DNA of 64,000 nucleotides from Nostocales cyanobacterium HT-58-2 (lineage in GTDB: Bacteria > Cyanobacteriota > Cyanobacteriia > Cyanobacteriales > Nostocaceae): positions 4,653,501-4,717,500 of the forward strand of contig CP019636.1 of the NCBI GenBank assembly GCA_002163975.1. The letters are read 5' to 3'. This document shows positions 34,349 through 43,550 of this stretch, one piece after another. Position numbers and translations under genes: made by a program. How positions within the stretch are numbered: the first letter of the stretch is position 1; each line of letters starts with the position of its first letter. The notes below the pieces were generated by a model. That model was not told the DNA's origin. It was given only the letters and a program-made list of their open reading frames with translations, and ran no database searches.

Positions 34349-34688
34349 AATTCACTAACGAACTTCAAGGGAAGGCGCTTAATACTCAGGCAGCAAGTCC
34401 TATTGTATTGTCAAACGGTCAATTCTTGGCTGCATGAATCATAGACTTTAAGAATTTAGCGTTAAGCAGATTTATAAGTTTTCGATAAATAAAGACAGTC
34501 AATATATTTTCAGTTTTACGTAATTTCACGTAGGAAGAAAATTGAAATTGTTAAAATTTTTGTTGTATAACAAAGAGTAGCTAAGACAATTAATATACAA
34601 AACAAATTCAAGTATCTACTGGTTCTCATCGTGCTACGAATTTAATCTGAATTTGTATTAAAAATAACAGAAATAGAATTTCTCAGAG
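34349..34688. other. Intergenic region upstream of raf1 and the response regulator
   Basis: 340 nt between divergent genes, AT-rich in the right half. Promoters for both directions must lie here, but no motif stands out. Confidence 0.5.
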
Positions 34689-35639
34689 ATGACTTTTATG
34701 GATAATCGAATTCCTGAAATAGACAAGATTCGGTGTCAATTACTGACTAGAGAAAAACCCAAAAAGCAGAAAATATTGGTCGTTGATGACGAACAAGATA
34801 ATCTGGATTTACTTTATCGCACCTTTCGCCGCGACTTTAATGTCCTTAAAGCAGACAGTGGCATGAATGCTTTGCAAGTGTTGGCACTCGAAGGAGAAGT
34901 CGCTGTAATCATATCAGACCAGCGAATGCCAGAAATGAAAGGAACAGAGTTTCTTAGCAAAACCGTACCTCAGTTTCCAGATACCGTAAGAATCATCCTC
35001 ACGGGTTTTACCGATATTGAAGACTTGGTGGAGGCTATTAATACAGGACAAGTTTACAAATATCTCACCAAGCCTTGGGACCCCGGGGAATTAAAGGCGG
35101 TCGTGCAGCGAGCAGCCCAAACTTACGATTTGCTCAAACAACGAACAGAAGAATTACAGCGTACAACGTCTCAGATAGCACTGCTGAGGGTTTTAGTGCA
35201 GGTAGCTCAAGAATCTATTAGTTTGGAGGCAAAGCTCAACTCTGTTGCTAAGGCATTTGGTGAAAGTTTTGCAGCTGATAGCTGTATCTTACGTCTCATA
35301 GAGGGTAATGCCTTGGTTGCCAAGCAAGGGACTTACGGTACCACAAGTACAGTAGAAAACTGGCTAGCTGAAGATCCACTGACAACCAAGGCGATCGCCA
35401 GTCAACAAATGCAAATCTCAGTTAACGTACCTAACGACCAAAAGTTGGCTGGTGTTGCTCATTACTCAGCTAACGGCATCCAAGCTCATCTCATCATACC
35501 GATAACTTATCGCAACAAAGTATTAGCTGTGTTATCACTACAATGGAAACAACCCCACACTTTTCAGGAAGATGAACTGAAACACGTTCATCTATCATGT
35601 CAACTGGTGGCGATCGCACTCACTTGCACTCATGAGTAG
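34689..35639 (+). CDS. Response regulator with GAF domain
   Basis: 316 aa (or 313 from the ATG at 34698). REC domain at residues 27-145: VVDDEQDN acidic pair, phospho-acceptor Asp in IISDQRMPEMKG, Thr in IILTGFTD, Lys in YLTKPWD, all intact. A short coiled linker then leads to a GAF domain (about 170-312) for ligand or cofactor sensing. No DNA-binding or enzymatic output domain is present, so it probably works through protein contact. Confidence 0.88.
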   Translation: MTFMDNRIPEIDKIRCQLLTREKPKKQKILVVDDEQDNLDLLYRTFRRDFNVLKADSGMNALQVLALEGEVAVIISDQRMPEMKGTEFLSKTVPQFPDTVRIILTGFTDIEDLVEAINTGQVYKYLTKPWDPGELKAVVQRAAQTYDLLKQRTEELQRTTSQIALLRVLVQVAQESISLEAKLNSVAKAFGESFAADSCILRLIEGNALVAKQGTYGTTSTVENWLAEDPLTTKAIASQQMQISVNVPNDQKLAGVAHYSANGIQAHLIIPITYRNKVLAVLSLQWKQPHTFQEDELKHVHLSCQLVAIALTCTHE

Positions 35640-35690
35640 GAACCTACACAATAGTCAAGAGTGCACAGTCGAGAGTTAAAAGCAGAATTT

Positions 35691-35739
35691 TTGACTCTTG
35701 ACTCTTGACTCTTGACTCTTGACCCTTGACTCTTGACTC
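35691..35739. repeat. TTGACTC heptamer tandem array
   Basis: Seven near-perfect tandem TTGACTC units (one TTGACCC variant) running straight into the ATG of menG at 35740. It resembles the array at 10264-10328. Confidence 0.9.
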
Positions 35740-36432
35740 ATGTCTAGCGAAATTCGTACCATTTTTAACCAGATTGCTCCTGTTTATGACCAGTTAAATG
35801 ATTGGTTGAGTTTAGGTCAACACCGCGTATGGAAGGAAATGACGGTGAAATGGAGCCAAGCCAAACCAGGAGATACAAGTCTTGATTTATGTTGCGGTAG
35901 TGGAGACTTATCTTTTCGGTTGGCAAGGCGTGTAGGAAAAACCGGACAAGTCTATGGAGTCGATTTTTCTCCAAAATTATTAGAAATTGCTAAAAAACGT
36001 TCTCAAAGTCAGTCCTCTCAATTTCATATCACTTGGGTAGAAGCTGATGTTTTAGACTTACCCTTTGAGGATAATCAATTTGATGCCGCAACAATGGGTT
36101 ATGGTTTAAGAAATGTAACAGATATTCCTCGCAGTTTGAAAGAGTTACACCGAGTTCTGAAAACGGGTGCGAAAGCCGCGATTTTAGACTTTCATCGTCC
36201 TAGGAATTCTCAAGGACGCGCCTTTCAACAGTGGTATCTGGACAATCTTGTTGTCCCAGTCGCCAACTACCTAGGGTTGAAGGAAGAATACGCCTACATT
36301 AGTCCTAGCTTAGACCGCTTTCCCACAGGAATGGAGCAGGTGGAGATAGCTCATCAAGTTGGTTTTACAACAGCAACACACTACCCCATTGCGAACGGTA
36401 TGATGGGAGTGCTAGTGCTAACGAAAGCTTAG
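35740..36432 (+). CDS. menG: Demethylphylloquinone / ubiquinone-type methyltransferase
   Basis: A 230-aa UbiE-family methyltransferase. In cyanobacteria it methylates 2-phytyl-1,4-naphthoquinone, the last step of phylloquinone synthesis for photosystem I. SAM motif LDLCCGSGDLSF near residue 48, then GVDFSPKLLE and the family signature LKELHRVLKTGAKAAILDF. The heptamer array occupies the ribosome-site position, so no Shine-Dalgarno sequence is visible. Confidence 0.92.
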   Translation: MSSEIRTIFNQIAPVYDQLNDWLSLGQHRVWKEMTVKWSQAKPGDTSLDLCCGSGDLSFRLARRVGKTGQVYGVDFSPKLLEIAKKRSQSQSSQFHITWVEADVLDLPFEDNQFDAATMGYGLRNVTDIPRSLKELHRVLKTGAKAAILDFHRPRNSQGRAFQQWYLDNLVVPVANYLGLKEEYAYISPSLDRFPTGMEQVEIAHQVGFTTATHYPIANGMMGVLVLTKA

Positions 36433-36502
36433 TAGTTAGTAGTTAGTAGTCAGGAGTGACTAGCTAATAACTATTAGCTATGAACTGATAACTAAATAAC
36501 TA

Positions 36503-37741
36503 ATGGATTGGTCTCATTTTTGGCTTTATGTGTCTCCCCCGGTAGTGGGTGGAATTATTGGCTACTTCACTAACGATATAGCCATTAAAATGTTATTTCG
36601 TCCCTATCGTGCAATTTACATTGGTGGACGAAGGGTACCTTTTACACCTGGATTGATTCCCCGCAACCAGGAACGGCTTGCTCAGAATGTCTCAAAGACA
36701 ATTATGGGGTCACTCCTAACACCAGAGGAATTGCAAAAACTGGCGCGGCGATTGTTGCAAACCGAACGCGTGCAAGGAGCAATTCTCTGGATATTGCGAC
36801 TCTCAATTGACCAACTAAAATCTGATAAAGAGCAGAAGACAGCCAAGATTTTGTCGGGAATATTGCGAGATTTATTAGGGGAATCCTTGCCACGTCTTTT
36901 GAAGGTATTAGCGCGGCGGGAAGACTTTTTAGAGGTGCAGATTAATCAAATTTTTGACCAGATATTACTGGAATTTCAACTAAGTGAAGAACAAGCCACT
37001 CGCCTTGCTGATTGGCTGCTGCAAGTTGTCATACCACCAGATATTGTACGGCAAGCAGTTGTTGACTTTTTGACGGATCGTACAATTCAAACTATTGATG
37101 AAAGCTTTCGCGAGAAAACTAGTGGTACCTATTGGGTTGTGGCAAACTTGTTTGGTTTACGCAATACTTTGACCCGCCTGCGAACTTATTGCTTGGATGA
37201 AAAAGACGCAACTAATGCTCGCTTGGAGGAATTGATTCAAGAGTTGCATGTGCGCGATCGCCTCAAGCAATTTCTGCAAAGTTTATCTTTACAAAATTTG
37301 CCAATTGGCACAGTACGTCAGTTGCGAAAGACGACACGCGAAAGTGTCCGTCATTACCTACAAACACGTGGTAGTGACTTCCTCCAAGGATTAAGCGGTT
37401 CCGTCAATTGGGACAATATTGCCATGTTGCTGGTCAAACGCCTCAGCACCTCTGGTGTTGTGAGTAGTTCTCTAGAAGTTGTTAGCAAAGAACTGGCTCT
37501 TGTTTTAGAACGGTATTTGGAGAGAGACTTAGAGGCAATTGTGGCTGAGGTCATCCCAATTTTAGCGATCGACCAAGTGATTATTGACCGCGTCAAATCT
37601 ACCTCACCTGCTGATTTAGAAGCAGCAATTGAGGGAATTGTCAAAAATGAATTGCAAGCAATTGTGAATTTGGGTGGTATTTTAGGCTTTATTGTGGGAC
37701 TGGTACAAGTCACATTTTTGTTCTTTAGTCAACAGATATAG
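36503..37741 (+). CDS. DUF445-family membrane protein
   Basis: 412 aa. Membrane segments near the N-terminus (WLYVSPPVVGGIIGYFTNDIAIKMLF, ending in the DUF445 motif NDIAIKMLFRPYR) and at the C-terminus (LGGILGFIVGLVQVTFLFF), with a long helical soluble middle part. The family (YheB-like) is widespread and of unknown function. The start follows TAGTTAG-type repeats (36432-36500) without a clear ribosome site. Confidence 0.88.
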   Translation: MDWSHFWLYVSPPVVGGIIGYFTNDIAIKMLFRPYRAIYIGGRRVPFTPGLIPRNQERLAQNVSKTIMGSLLTPEELQKLARRLLQTERVQGAILWILRLSIDQLKSDKEQKTAKILSGILRDLLGESLPRLLKVLARREDFLEVQINQIFDQILLEFQLSEEQATRLADWLLQVVIPPDIVRQAVVDFLTDRTIQTIDESFREKTSGTYWVVANLFGLRNTLTRLRTYCLDEKDATNARLEELIQELHVRDRLKQFLQSLSLQNLPIGTVRQLRKTTRESVRHYLQTRGSDFLQGLSGSVNWDNIAMLLVKRLSTSGVVSSSLEVVSKELALVLERYLERDLEAIVAEVIPILAIDQVIIDRVKSTSPADLEAAIEGIVKNELQAIVNLGGILGFIVGLVQVTFLFFSQQI

Positions 37742-37848
37742 CACTCGTACCTTGGTTTTGCCAAGGTACTTGATGAAATATCTCTGCTGACTGGATCACT
37801 TTGCCTGTTGCTGCAACAGATAACCCAATCACTTCTATCTATCTTCTA

Positions 37849-38433
37849 TCAAGGACTAACTTCTTTTCTTATCCATTTGTCAGCATTTTGAGGTTGATAA
37901 TTCACGAGTAAATCAAGTAAATTTTCCGGTTCAGAGGCTTCCAACACCAAAGAGCGGTGAATAGGACGTAAAAATTCTTCAGTTACAGCCTGATCAAAAA
38001 ATTTTAGCAGTGGGTCATAATAACCCTCAACATTAAACAGAGCAAAAGGCTTTTGATGTAACCCCAACTGTCCCCAAGTGAGAATTTCGCAGAATTCCTC
38101 AAGCGTTCCGTATCCTCCAGGAAGTGCCACAAAAGCATCGGACAGTTGCGCCATCATGGTTTTACGTTCATGCATGGATTTAACAATATGGAGTTGTGTA
38201 AGACCAGTATGAGCAATCTCCTTAGCAACCAAAAAATCTGGAATGACTCCAATGACCTCACCACCAGCTGCTAAGGTAGCATCAGCAATTGTACCCATGA
38301 TTCCAACATTGCCACCTCCATACACTAGACCCAACTTTCGTCGCGCTAGTGCTTCGCCCAATGCTTGAGCAGCTTGTTTATAAGCTGATTGTACACCTAT
38401 GCTTGAACCGCAAAATACGCAAACGTAGTTCAT
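37849..38433 (-). CDS. LOG-family phosphoribohydrolase
   Basis: 194 aa. The LOG/TIGR00730 signature PGGYGTLEEF is at about residues 104-113, with the preceding MHERKTMM catalytic Arg-Lys region. Early motif VCVFCGSSIG and VYGGGNVGIMG are typical. Members hydrolyse nucleoside 5'-monophosphates, including cytokinin ribotides, releasing the base. The physiological substrate in cyanobacteria is uncertain. Confidence 0.92.
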   Translation of the reverse strand: MNYVCVFCGSSIGVQSAYKQAAQALGEALARRKLGLVYGGGNVGIMGTIADATLAAGGEVIGVIPDFLVAKEIAHTGLTQLHIVKSMHERKTMMAQLSDAFVALPGGYGTLEEFCEILTWGQLGLHQKPFALFNVEGYYDPLLKFFDQAVTEEFLRPIHRSLVLEASEPENLLDLLVNYQPQNADKWIRKEVSP

Positions 38434-38508
38434 TCAGCTTGCCTCTCAAATACCTTCAAGAAAGGTATCACACGACATTAATAAATATAAAATTTTGAGA
38501 TATCTTGC

Positions 38509-41199
38509 TTATTCCCTCACTTTTTCCTGTTCCCTATCCCCTATGACCTCTTTCACTGCTTTTATCTTTGGGTAAGCAATCCGCTTATGATGGAACTGCT
38601 GCCAAACTTGCACGAAAATCTCGGCAATTTTGGTCATTTCCTCACGTTTTAACCCGGAATCTACCATTTGATTGTCTTGCCATCTCGCACGGAGAATATT
38701 ATTCAGCATTGCAAGAGCTTGTTCTGGAGTGGCGTCTCGAAGCGACCGCAGCGCCGCTTCGCAGGAATCAGCCAACATGACAATTCCTGTTTCCCGAGAC
38801 TGGGGAATTGGACCATCGTAGCGAAAATCTGCTTCGTTAACTTCTAAACTTGAATCTGCCTGCACCATTTGCTGTGCTTGGTGATAAAAATAGGAAATTT
38901 GCATCGTTCCTTGATGCTCTGGAATAAAAGCCCGAATTGAGGAAGGCAAACTGTGCTTTCGTGCCATCATCAACCCTTCACTAACGTGCTTTTTGATGAT
39001 TGCTGCACTTATCCAAGGGTCTTTAATTTCTGTATCGTGTTTATTTGGTTCCCCCATTTGATTTTCAATAAATGCCATGGGGTCGTGCATTTTCCCAATA
39101 TCATGGTATAGTGTCCCAGCCCTGACAAGCTCAACGTTGCATCCCAGCTGTTTGGCAGCGGCTTCGGCAAGAGTAGCCACAAACAAAGTGTGCTGAAAAG
39201 TCCCAGGAGTTTCCGTCGCCAGTCTCTTCAATAGGGGGCGGTTAGGGTTCGACAGTTCTGCTAAACGAATTGGGGTGACTAAATCAAACAGTTTTTCTAG
39301 ATAAGGACTCAACCCCATGCCGACGATACTCCACACTAAACCCGATAAAGCAAAGAATGCAGTTTCTTGTAGTATCATGTAGTATAAGGGAAGCCCAGAT
39401 ACGGCAGTGAAAACGAGCTTAATGATCAAGTAAACACCACCCTCTGTAAAGGCGATCGCAACACTTAAGAGTGCTAATTCCTCACGCGATCGCAACCGTT
39501 GCGCTACGCAACTGCCTAAAACTCCTCCAGCCGCACCGGATAAAAGTGCAATTCTACTCATTTCTAAACTTATAGGCAGTAGTAGTGACAGCAATCCTAT
39601 GACTGTCACACCTAAACTTGGTCCGTAGAAGCTTCCTAACAACAAACCAACAGCACTCCAGGTTGTATAGGGTGTACCCATCATGAGGACTAATGGCACG
39701 CTGAGGGTTAACAGCAACACGAGGAGGCGATCGCTTTGCCGCAATTGGTACTTGATCCGCCGTTCTACTAGCAAAAAAATGCCAACAGAGCCTGTGACAG
39801 CGCCTCCTAGCTGTATCAATCCTAACCAATCAATCTTGCGCTGAATTAAGTGGTAATGCTCCAGTACATCAAACTTCCAGGCAGTAATTTTCTCTCCCTG
39901 ACGAACAATCACATCATCTTTGTATACAGTGACCTTGACTGCTTCAACCTCAGCAGCAGCTTTTGCAGCCATCAACTGCGTTCTTAATTCATCTTTCTTA
40001 AGATTTGGCTTGAGTACGGCTAATAAAAGTTTTGTAGCTAAAGGTTCAGCCTCTTTTGGTACCAACGTCTGCACTTGCAAGCTAACAGCATCTTGTAAAA
40101 TATTTTTCGGGAGCCCGGGGGAAATACCTTGGGTGAGAATGCGCTCTACACTTTGCTGGAGGCCCATTTGTGTTTTCGCCCAATCCTCATCTGACAAGTT
40201 CAAAACAAAGGCTTCACTGTACACTGTTTCTGGCTTGGTATGCACTAAATCTGTCAGTTTGGTTTTTGCTTGAGCGTATCTCTGCCGTACTTTTATGATT
40301 TCAGCGATGAGTGAGGACAAGCTTTGTTTGGAAGTTGTTTGACGATAAGCTTCTAATTCGGCGACTGCTTGTGTAAAGTCTTCATTTTGGAACAAATCGT
40401 TTGATTTTGGGTCTTCAGTGTTCAGTGGGTAAGAAACTGCAATCGAGGAATAAAGTGACGCTTCTTCTAAGGTGGAAAGTATGCTATGTGGGGACACAAA
40501 AACCGAAGTTTCCACATCAGAGCGTCTTCGTGTCTCTATGTCCTCCGGTCTTTTTTGACTCTTCTGCTTTTGAGTCAACAGTTGTGACTTCTGCTCGCCA
40601 GAGTTTTCCAAGGCTAACAGCAGTGCTTGCCATTCCCAATGAGAACAGGAGCGCAAGTAACTTTGGGTAGAGATGGATAAAACGAAAGTGTCAAAAAAAG
40701 GAAAAGACCCCAAAGAAGTACGAATTTCGTTTCCCTCTTCCAGAATTTGTTGTAAATTTTGCTCAATTTCTGTATTGATTTGTGCATCTACCATGAGCAC
40801 TGGTAAGAAGTTTTTACTTGCAGCTTTGCGCTTTTCCTCAGTTTTTTTCTTGTTTTCAATTCTTGCAGTAGCTGGTGCTCTCATCGTCTGTGGCGCGACA
40901 GTCCCTACTTGTAACTGGGGTTGGTTATATAATTTTTGCCCCATAACCCCTGTCAAGAAGACAACTGTGATCACGAAAACAACAGGGGAACGCATTCCTT
41001 TTACCCAGTGCGACCCAACTGGGGAAATACTATGTTTATCTTTGACTAATTGTGTCATTGAGCTTGGCGCTCTTGCTGTTGAGTATCTGTCTTTCCCACT
41101 TGTTTTTGATAGATGCATATGACGACGTAGTACTTTGTACTGTCGCCGCCAGAAAGTCAATTTCTGGGTCAAGGACTGAAAAAATGGCTGCGTTTTCAT
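38509..41199 (-). CDS. 7TM-HD (PgpH-type) phosphohydrolase
   Basis: About 896 aa from ATG 41199 (GTG 41202 also possible). The N-terminal 65 residues are basic and cytoplasmic, one membrane segment follows (SPVVFVITVVFLTGVMG), then a large extracytoplasmic 7TMR-HDED domain (to about 470), seven membrane segments (475-660) and an HD domain (about 680-890) with the HD pair in YHDIGKMHDP near residue 700. PgpH proteins cleave cyclic di-AMP to pApA. All visible metal ligands are present. Confidence 0.9.
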   Translation of the reverse strand: MKTQPFFQSLTQKLTFWRRQYKVLRRHMHLSKTSGKDRYSTARAPSSMTQLVKDKHSISPVGSHWVKGMRSPVVFVITVVFLTGVMGQKLYNQPQLQVGTVAPQTMRAPATARIENKKKTEEKRKAASKNFLPVLMVDAQINTEIEQNLQQILEEGNEIRTSLGSFPFFDTFVLSISTQSYLRSCSHWEWQALLLALENSGEQKSQLLTQKQKSQKRPEDIETRRRSDVETSVFVSPHSILSTLEEASLYSSIAVSYPLNTEDPKSNDLFQNEDFTQAVAELEAYRQTTSKQSLSSLIAEIIKVRQRYAQAKTKLTDLVHTKPETVYSEAFVLNLSDEDWAKTQMGLQQSVERILTQGISPGLPKNILQDAVSLQVQTLVPKEAEPLATKLLLAVLKPNLKKDELRTQLMAAKAAAEVEAVKVTVYKDDVIVRQGEKITAWKFDVLEHYHLIQRKIDWLGLIQLGGAVTGSVGIFLLVERRIKYQLRQSDRLLVLLLTLSVPLVLMMGTPYTTWSAVGLLLGSFYGPSLGVTVIGLLSLLLPISLEMSRIALLSGAAGGVLGSCVAQRLRSREELALLSVAIAFTEGGVYLIIKLVFTAVSGLPLYYMILQETAFFALSGLVWSIVGMGLSPYLEKLFDLVTPIRLAELSNPNRPLLKRLATETPGTFQHTLFVATLAEAAAKQLGCNVELVRAGTLYHDIGKMHDPMAFIENQMGEPNKHDTEIKDPWISAAIIKKHVSEGLMMARKHSLPSSIRAFIPEHQGTMQISYFYHQAQQMVQADSSLEVNEADFRYDGPIPQSRETGIVMLADSCEAALRSLRDATPEQALAMLNNILRARWQDNQMVDSGLKREEMTKIAEIFVQVWQQFHHKRIAYPKIKAVKEVIGDREQEKVRE

Positions 41200-41418
41200 C
41201 ACCTATGACCGCAGTTGCCTATTTTGATAACTTAAAACAAGACAATCTGGAGCGGGAATATACTTGAAGCTGATTTGCCACAATAGCTACCTACAGATTT
41301 TGATTTAAGGTTTTCTTTGCAATTCAAGTATGAAAATTTTCTTTTTCTTTCCTATATGGAACTGATTTGGTGTGAAATAGAGCTTTGTATCCAGCCGCAT
41401 TGACAGATGGAAATACTA

Positions 41419-42357
41419 TCAGCGTGACCGAATGACGCGAGGAGCTGCTATTGCTTGCAAGTGTTCCAGATGCGGTGCAATCGCACTTCCTTGTTCCGTA
41501 ACCTCATCTGGATGGGAAGTCAGATGATACACTCCTGACCACACAGCCACAAGTGCATCAGCTAATTCTAGCATCCGAGAAGAGTCAGCCAGGCTACATT
41601 CTTCTGGCTTTGCTTGCAAAAGCATGACCTGCCAACTTACGGGAATACCTACTGTGCTATTATATGCTCCCGATAAAGCACCAGCAATTGCACCTATACC
41701 TGGTAAACGATGATTCTTTTGAATAGCTCGCAAAACTGAGAGGCGAAAGTCTTCTGTAGTACTGAGAAAGCAGTAAAACGCCAGAGCAATAGCGTTCGTT
41801 AAATTTTCTTCCTTACTGAGTTCTGTTTGTACTTTTTCTAACCTTGTGCCGTTTTCTAAGAAACTATGAACTTTTAATAATTGTTGTGGCAAGTTTGTCG
41901 ATGTTTCTCCAACAAAAGAAATAGTTTGAGAAATAACGGTTGCAGGATTCAGTTTTTCTGTGAGGGATTGAGCGATCGCGTAGCCCACTGCTAGTATTCC
42001 ATCCCGCACTTCTGGGTCATTGTGCCAAATTTCTGTTGCAATCAGTAGGTTCTGTCGTAGTTTCATCGTATTTTCATGAAAAGACAGCACTACTGGCAAC
42101 GTGGCAAGAATAGCACAATAGCTATTTTCTAAGTTCGTATGTTTTGGTTGCTGGCGCTTGCGCCAATCTTCTGTATCAAATCTACCTAAAGAAATTAAAC
42201 TTTCAGCACATAATATAGCCATGTCAATCCAGTGCAAAGATGCTACTTGCAACTTCTCTGCACCCTGTAACTGATGTGTAGAATTAGAAGCTTTCTTTTC
42301 TCCAAGAAATGCTCCTAGTAAAGTTCCTTGAAACCTACTTACAAGAGAGTAGCGCAT
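41419..42357 (-). CDS. ADP-ribosylglycohydrolase-like protein lacking catalytic motifs
   Basis: 312 aa with the overall order of the ADP-ribosylglycohydrolase family: RFQGTLLGAFLG at the N-terminus and GIGAIAGALSGAYN near residue 225. In active members the first motif ends in Asp and the second is preceded by a DTD triad that binds magnesium. Here those positions are Glu and RLPG. It is probably a non-catalytic relative. It lies upstream-side of aroQ on the same strand with an AT-rich inverted repeat between. Confidence 0.75.
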   Translation of the reverse strand: MRYSLVSRFQGTLLGAFLGEKKASNSTHQLQGAEKLQVASLHWIDMAILCAESLISLGRFDTEDWRKRQQPKHTNLENSYCAILATLPVVLSFHENTMKLRQNLLIATEIWHNDPEVRDGILAVGYAIAQSLTEKLNPATVISQTISFVGETSTNLPQQLLKVHSFLENGTRLEKVQTELSKEENLTNAIALAFYCFLSTTEDFRLSVLRAIQKNHRLPGIGAIAGALSGAYNSTVGIPVSWQVMLLQAKPEECSLADSSRMLELADALVAVWSGVYHLTSHPDEVTEQGSAIAPHLEHLQAIAAPRVIRSR

Positions 42358-42361
42358 ATTG

Positions 42362-42418
42362 AAAAATTATGAATTATAAATTATGACCGATTTATATTCA
42401 TAATTCCTTATTCATAAT
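42362..42418. repeat. AT-rich inverted repeat
   Basis: AATTATGAATTATAAATTATGA-type units on one side and TCATAATT / TTCATAATTTATAA on the other can pair over most of the 57-nt gap between the ADP-ribosylglycohydrolase-like gene and aroQ. Confidence 0.5.
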
Positions 42419-42880
42419 TTATAAATTTTGTAAATGATACAGAAGTGCTTGCAAGCCTAGTAAATAACTCTGTGCCCCAAAACCACTAATTTGACCGACT
42501 GCTACTGAGGCTATATATGAATGATGGCGAAACTCTTCCCTACGATAGATGTTACTCAAATGAACTTCTACGGCTGGCAAGTTCACCGCAGCGATCGCAT
42601 CGCGCAAAGCTACACTTGTGTGAGTATAAGCTCCTGCATTTATTAAAATTCCGTGATATTTCTCTAATGCCTCATGTATGGCATCTACTAAAACACCCTC
42701 ATGATTTGACTGCATAGGATATACCTTCGCTTGCAGTTTTGCTCCTTCTTCTTCTAACAAGCGATTAATCTCAGCCAATGTTAGTGAACCATATATCCCT
42801 GGTTCTCGCCGTCCCAGTAAATTCAGGTTTGGTCCATGTAGCACCAGAATGCTTAAAGGTTGAAACGTTAAATCCAGCAC
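42419..42880 (-). CDS. aroQ: 3-dehydroquinate dehydratase, type II
   Basis: A 153-aa dodecameric enzyme of the shikimate pathway that removes water from 3-dehydroquinate. HGPNLNLLGRREPGIYG carries the catalytic Arg and Tyr (near residues 24 and 30). INAGAYTHTS and EVHLSNIYRREEFRHHS (catalytic His region) follow. It starts with GTG 42880, or slightly later. The 45-aa gene directly upstream may share its transcript. Confidence 0.93.
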   Translation of the reverse strand: MLDLTFQPLSILVLHGPNLNLLGRREPGIYGSLTLAEINRLLEEEGAKLQAKVYPMQSNHEGVLVDAIHEALEKYHGILINAGAYTHTSVALRDAIAAVNLPAVEVHLSNIYRREEFRHHSYIASVAVGQISGFGAQSYLLGLQALLYHLQNL

Positions 42881-42891
42881 AGTTTAGCTTC

Positions 42892-43029
42892 TTAGCGACG
42901 GCGTGAACGGTCTTCCACTGGAATCGGAATGAGTTCCGGTTCCTGTTCAGCCTCTGGTCCCAGAAGGGCTTCTATCAGCTTGCGTGCCAATTCTTTAAGC
43001 TTCTCTAGCACCTTTTCTATATAGTCCAT
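42892..43029 (-). CDS. 45-residue conserved-looking small protein
   Basis: ATG 43029, TAA 42892-42894, with AGGAG about 10 nt upstream. The first half is an amphipathic helix (MDYIEKVLEKLKELARKLIE), the second an acidic Pro-rich stretch (GPEAEQEPELIPIPVED) ending in Arg-rich RSRRR. It lies 11 nt before aroQ on the same strand. I do not know the family. The composition and ribosome site support a real gene, perhaps a membrane-surface or partner-binding peptide. Confidence 0.65.
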   Translation of the reverse strand: MDYIEKVLEKLKELARKLIEALLGPEAEQEPELIPIPVEDRSRRR

Positions 43030-43359
43030 TGAACTGACCGCTCCTGAAATACTACTAATGTGCTTATTATTATTTACGGAGGAAGCAGAGTAGTTTCTAC
43101 ATCTAGTTTAAAACTATGATGGCTTAAACTGTTAAAGTTTTCAAATTGGGCGTTACTTTCTCTACTTCATTTTAGAGTATCACATCACCTCCCTATGAGA
43201 CTGCATCCTACCAAGGAAGGTTTTTGTATGGAGTATGGGATGTTTTTAATTTTTATGAATGCTTACTCGATGTTGTCTTCACTTAGCTCCTCATAACTAG
43301 TTGCAACAACTTTTATGAATGCGTCATGAGTTTTTTTATCAAAAGTGATCCAGCGCTGT

Positions 43360-43480
43360 GAAACCAGCCCCTGTCTTGGGGGTCTCCGTCACGTAGATGG
43401 GGAGCGGCTTCCCGTCAGGGTAGGGGACTGGCGGTCTTCGCAGCGGTCGCGACGTCAGGAGCGTCACCCTAAGGGATCCA
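43360..43480. repeat. GC-rich structured repeat downstream of topA
   Basis: A GC-rich island in an AT-rich gap (43030-43550), with many short self-complementary words (GGTCTTCGCAGCGGTCGCGACG). It shares GGTAGGGGAC with a similar island at 57585-57680. No open frame. It looks like a dispersed palindromic repeat. Confidence 0.5.
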
Positions 43481-43550
43481 TAGTTAATAGTCAACAGAGA
43501 TGACCATAGACTATTGACTGTGGACTTTTAAGCTTAACTAACCTTTTTTG

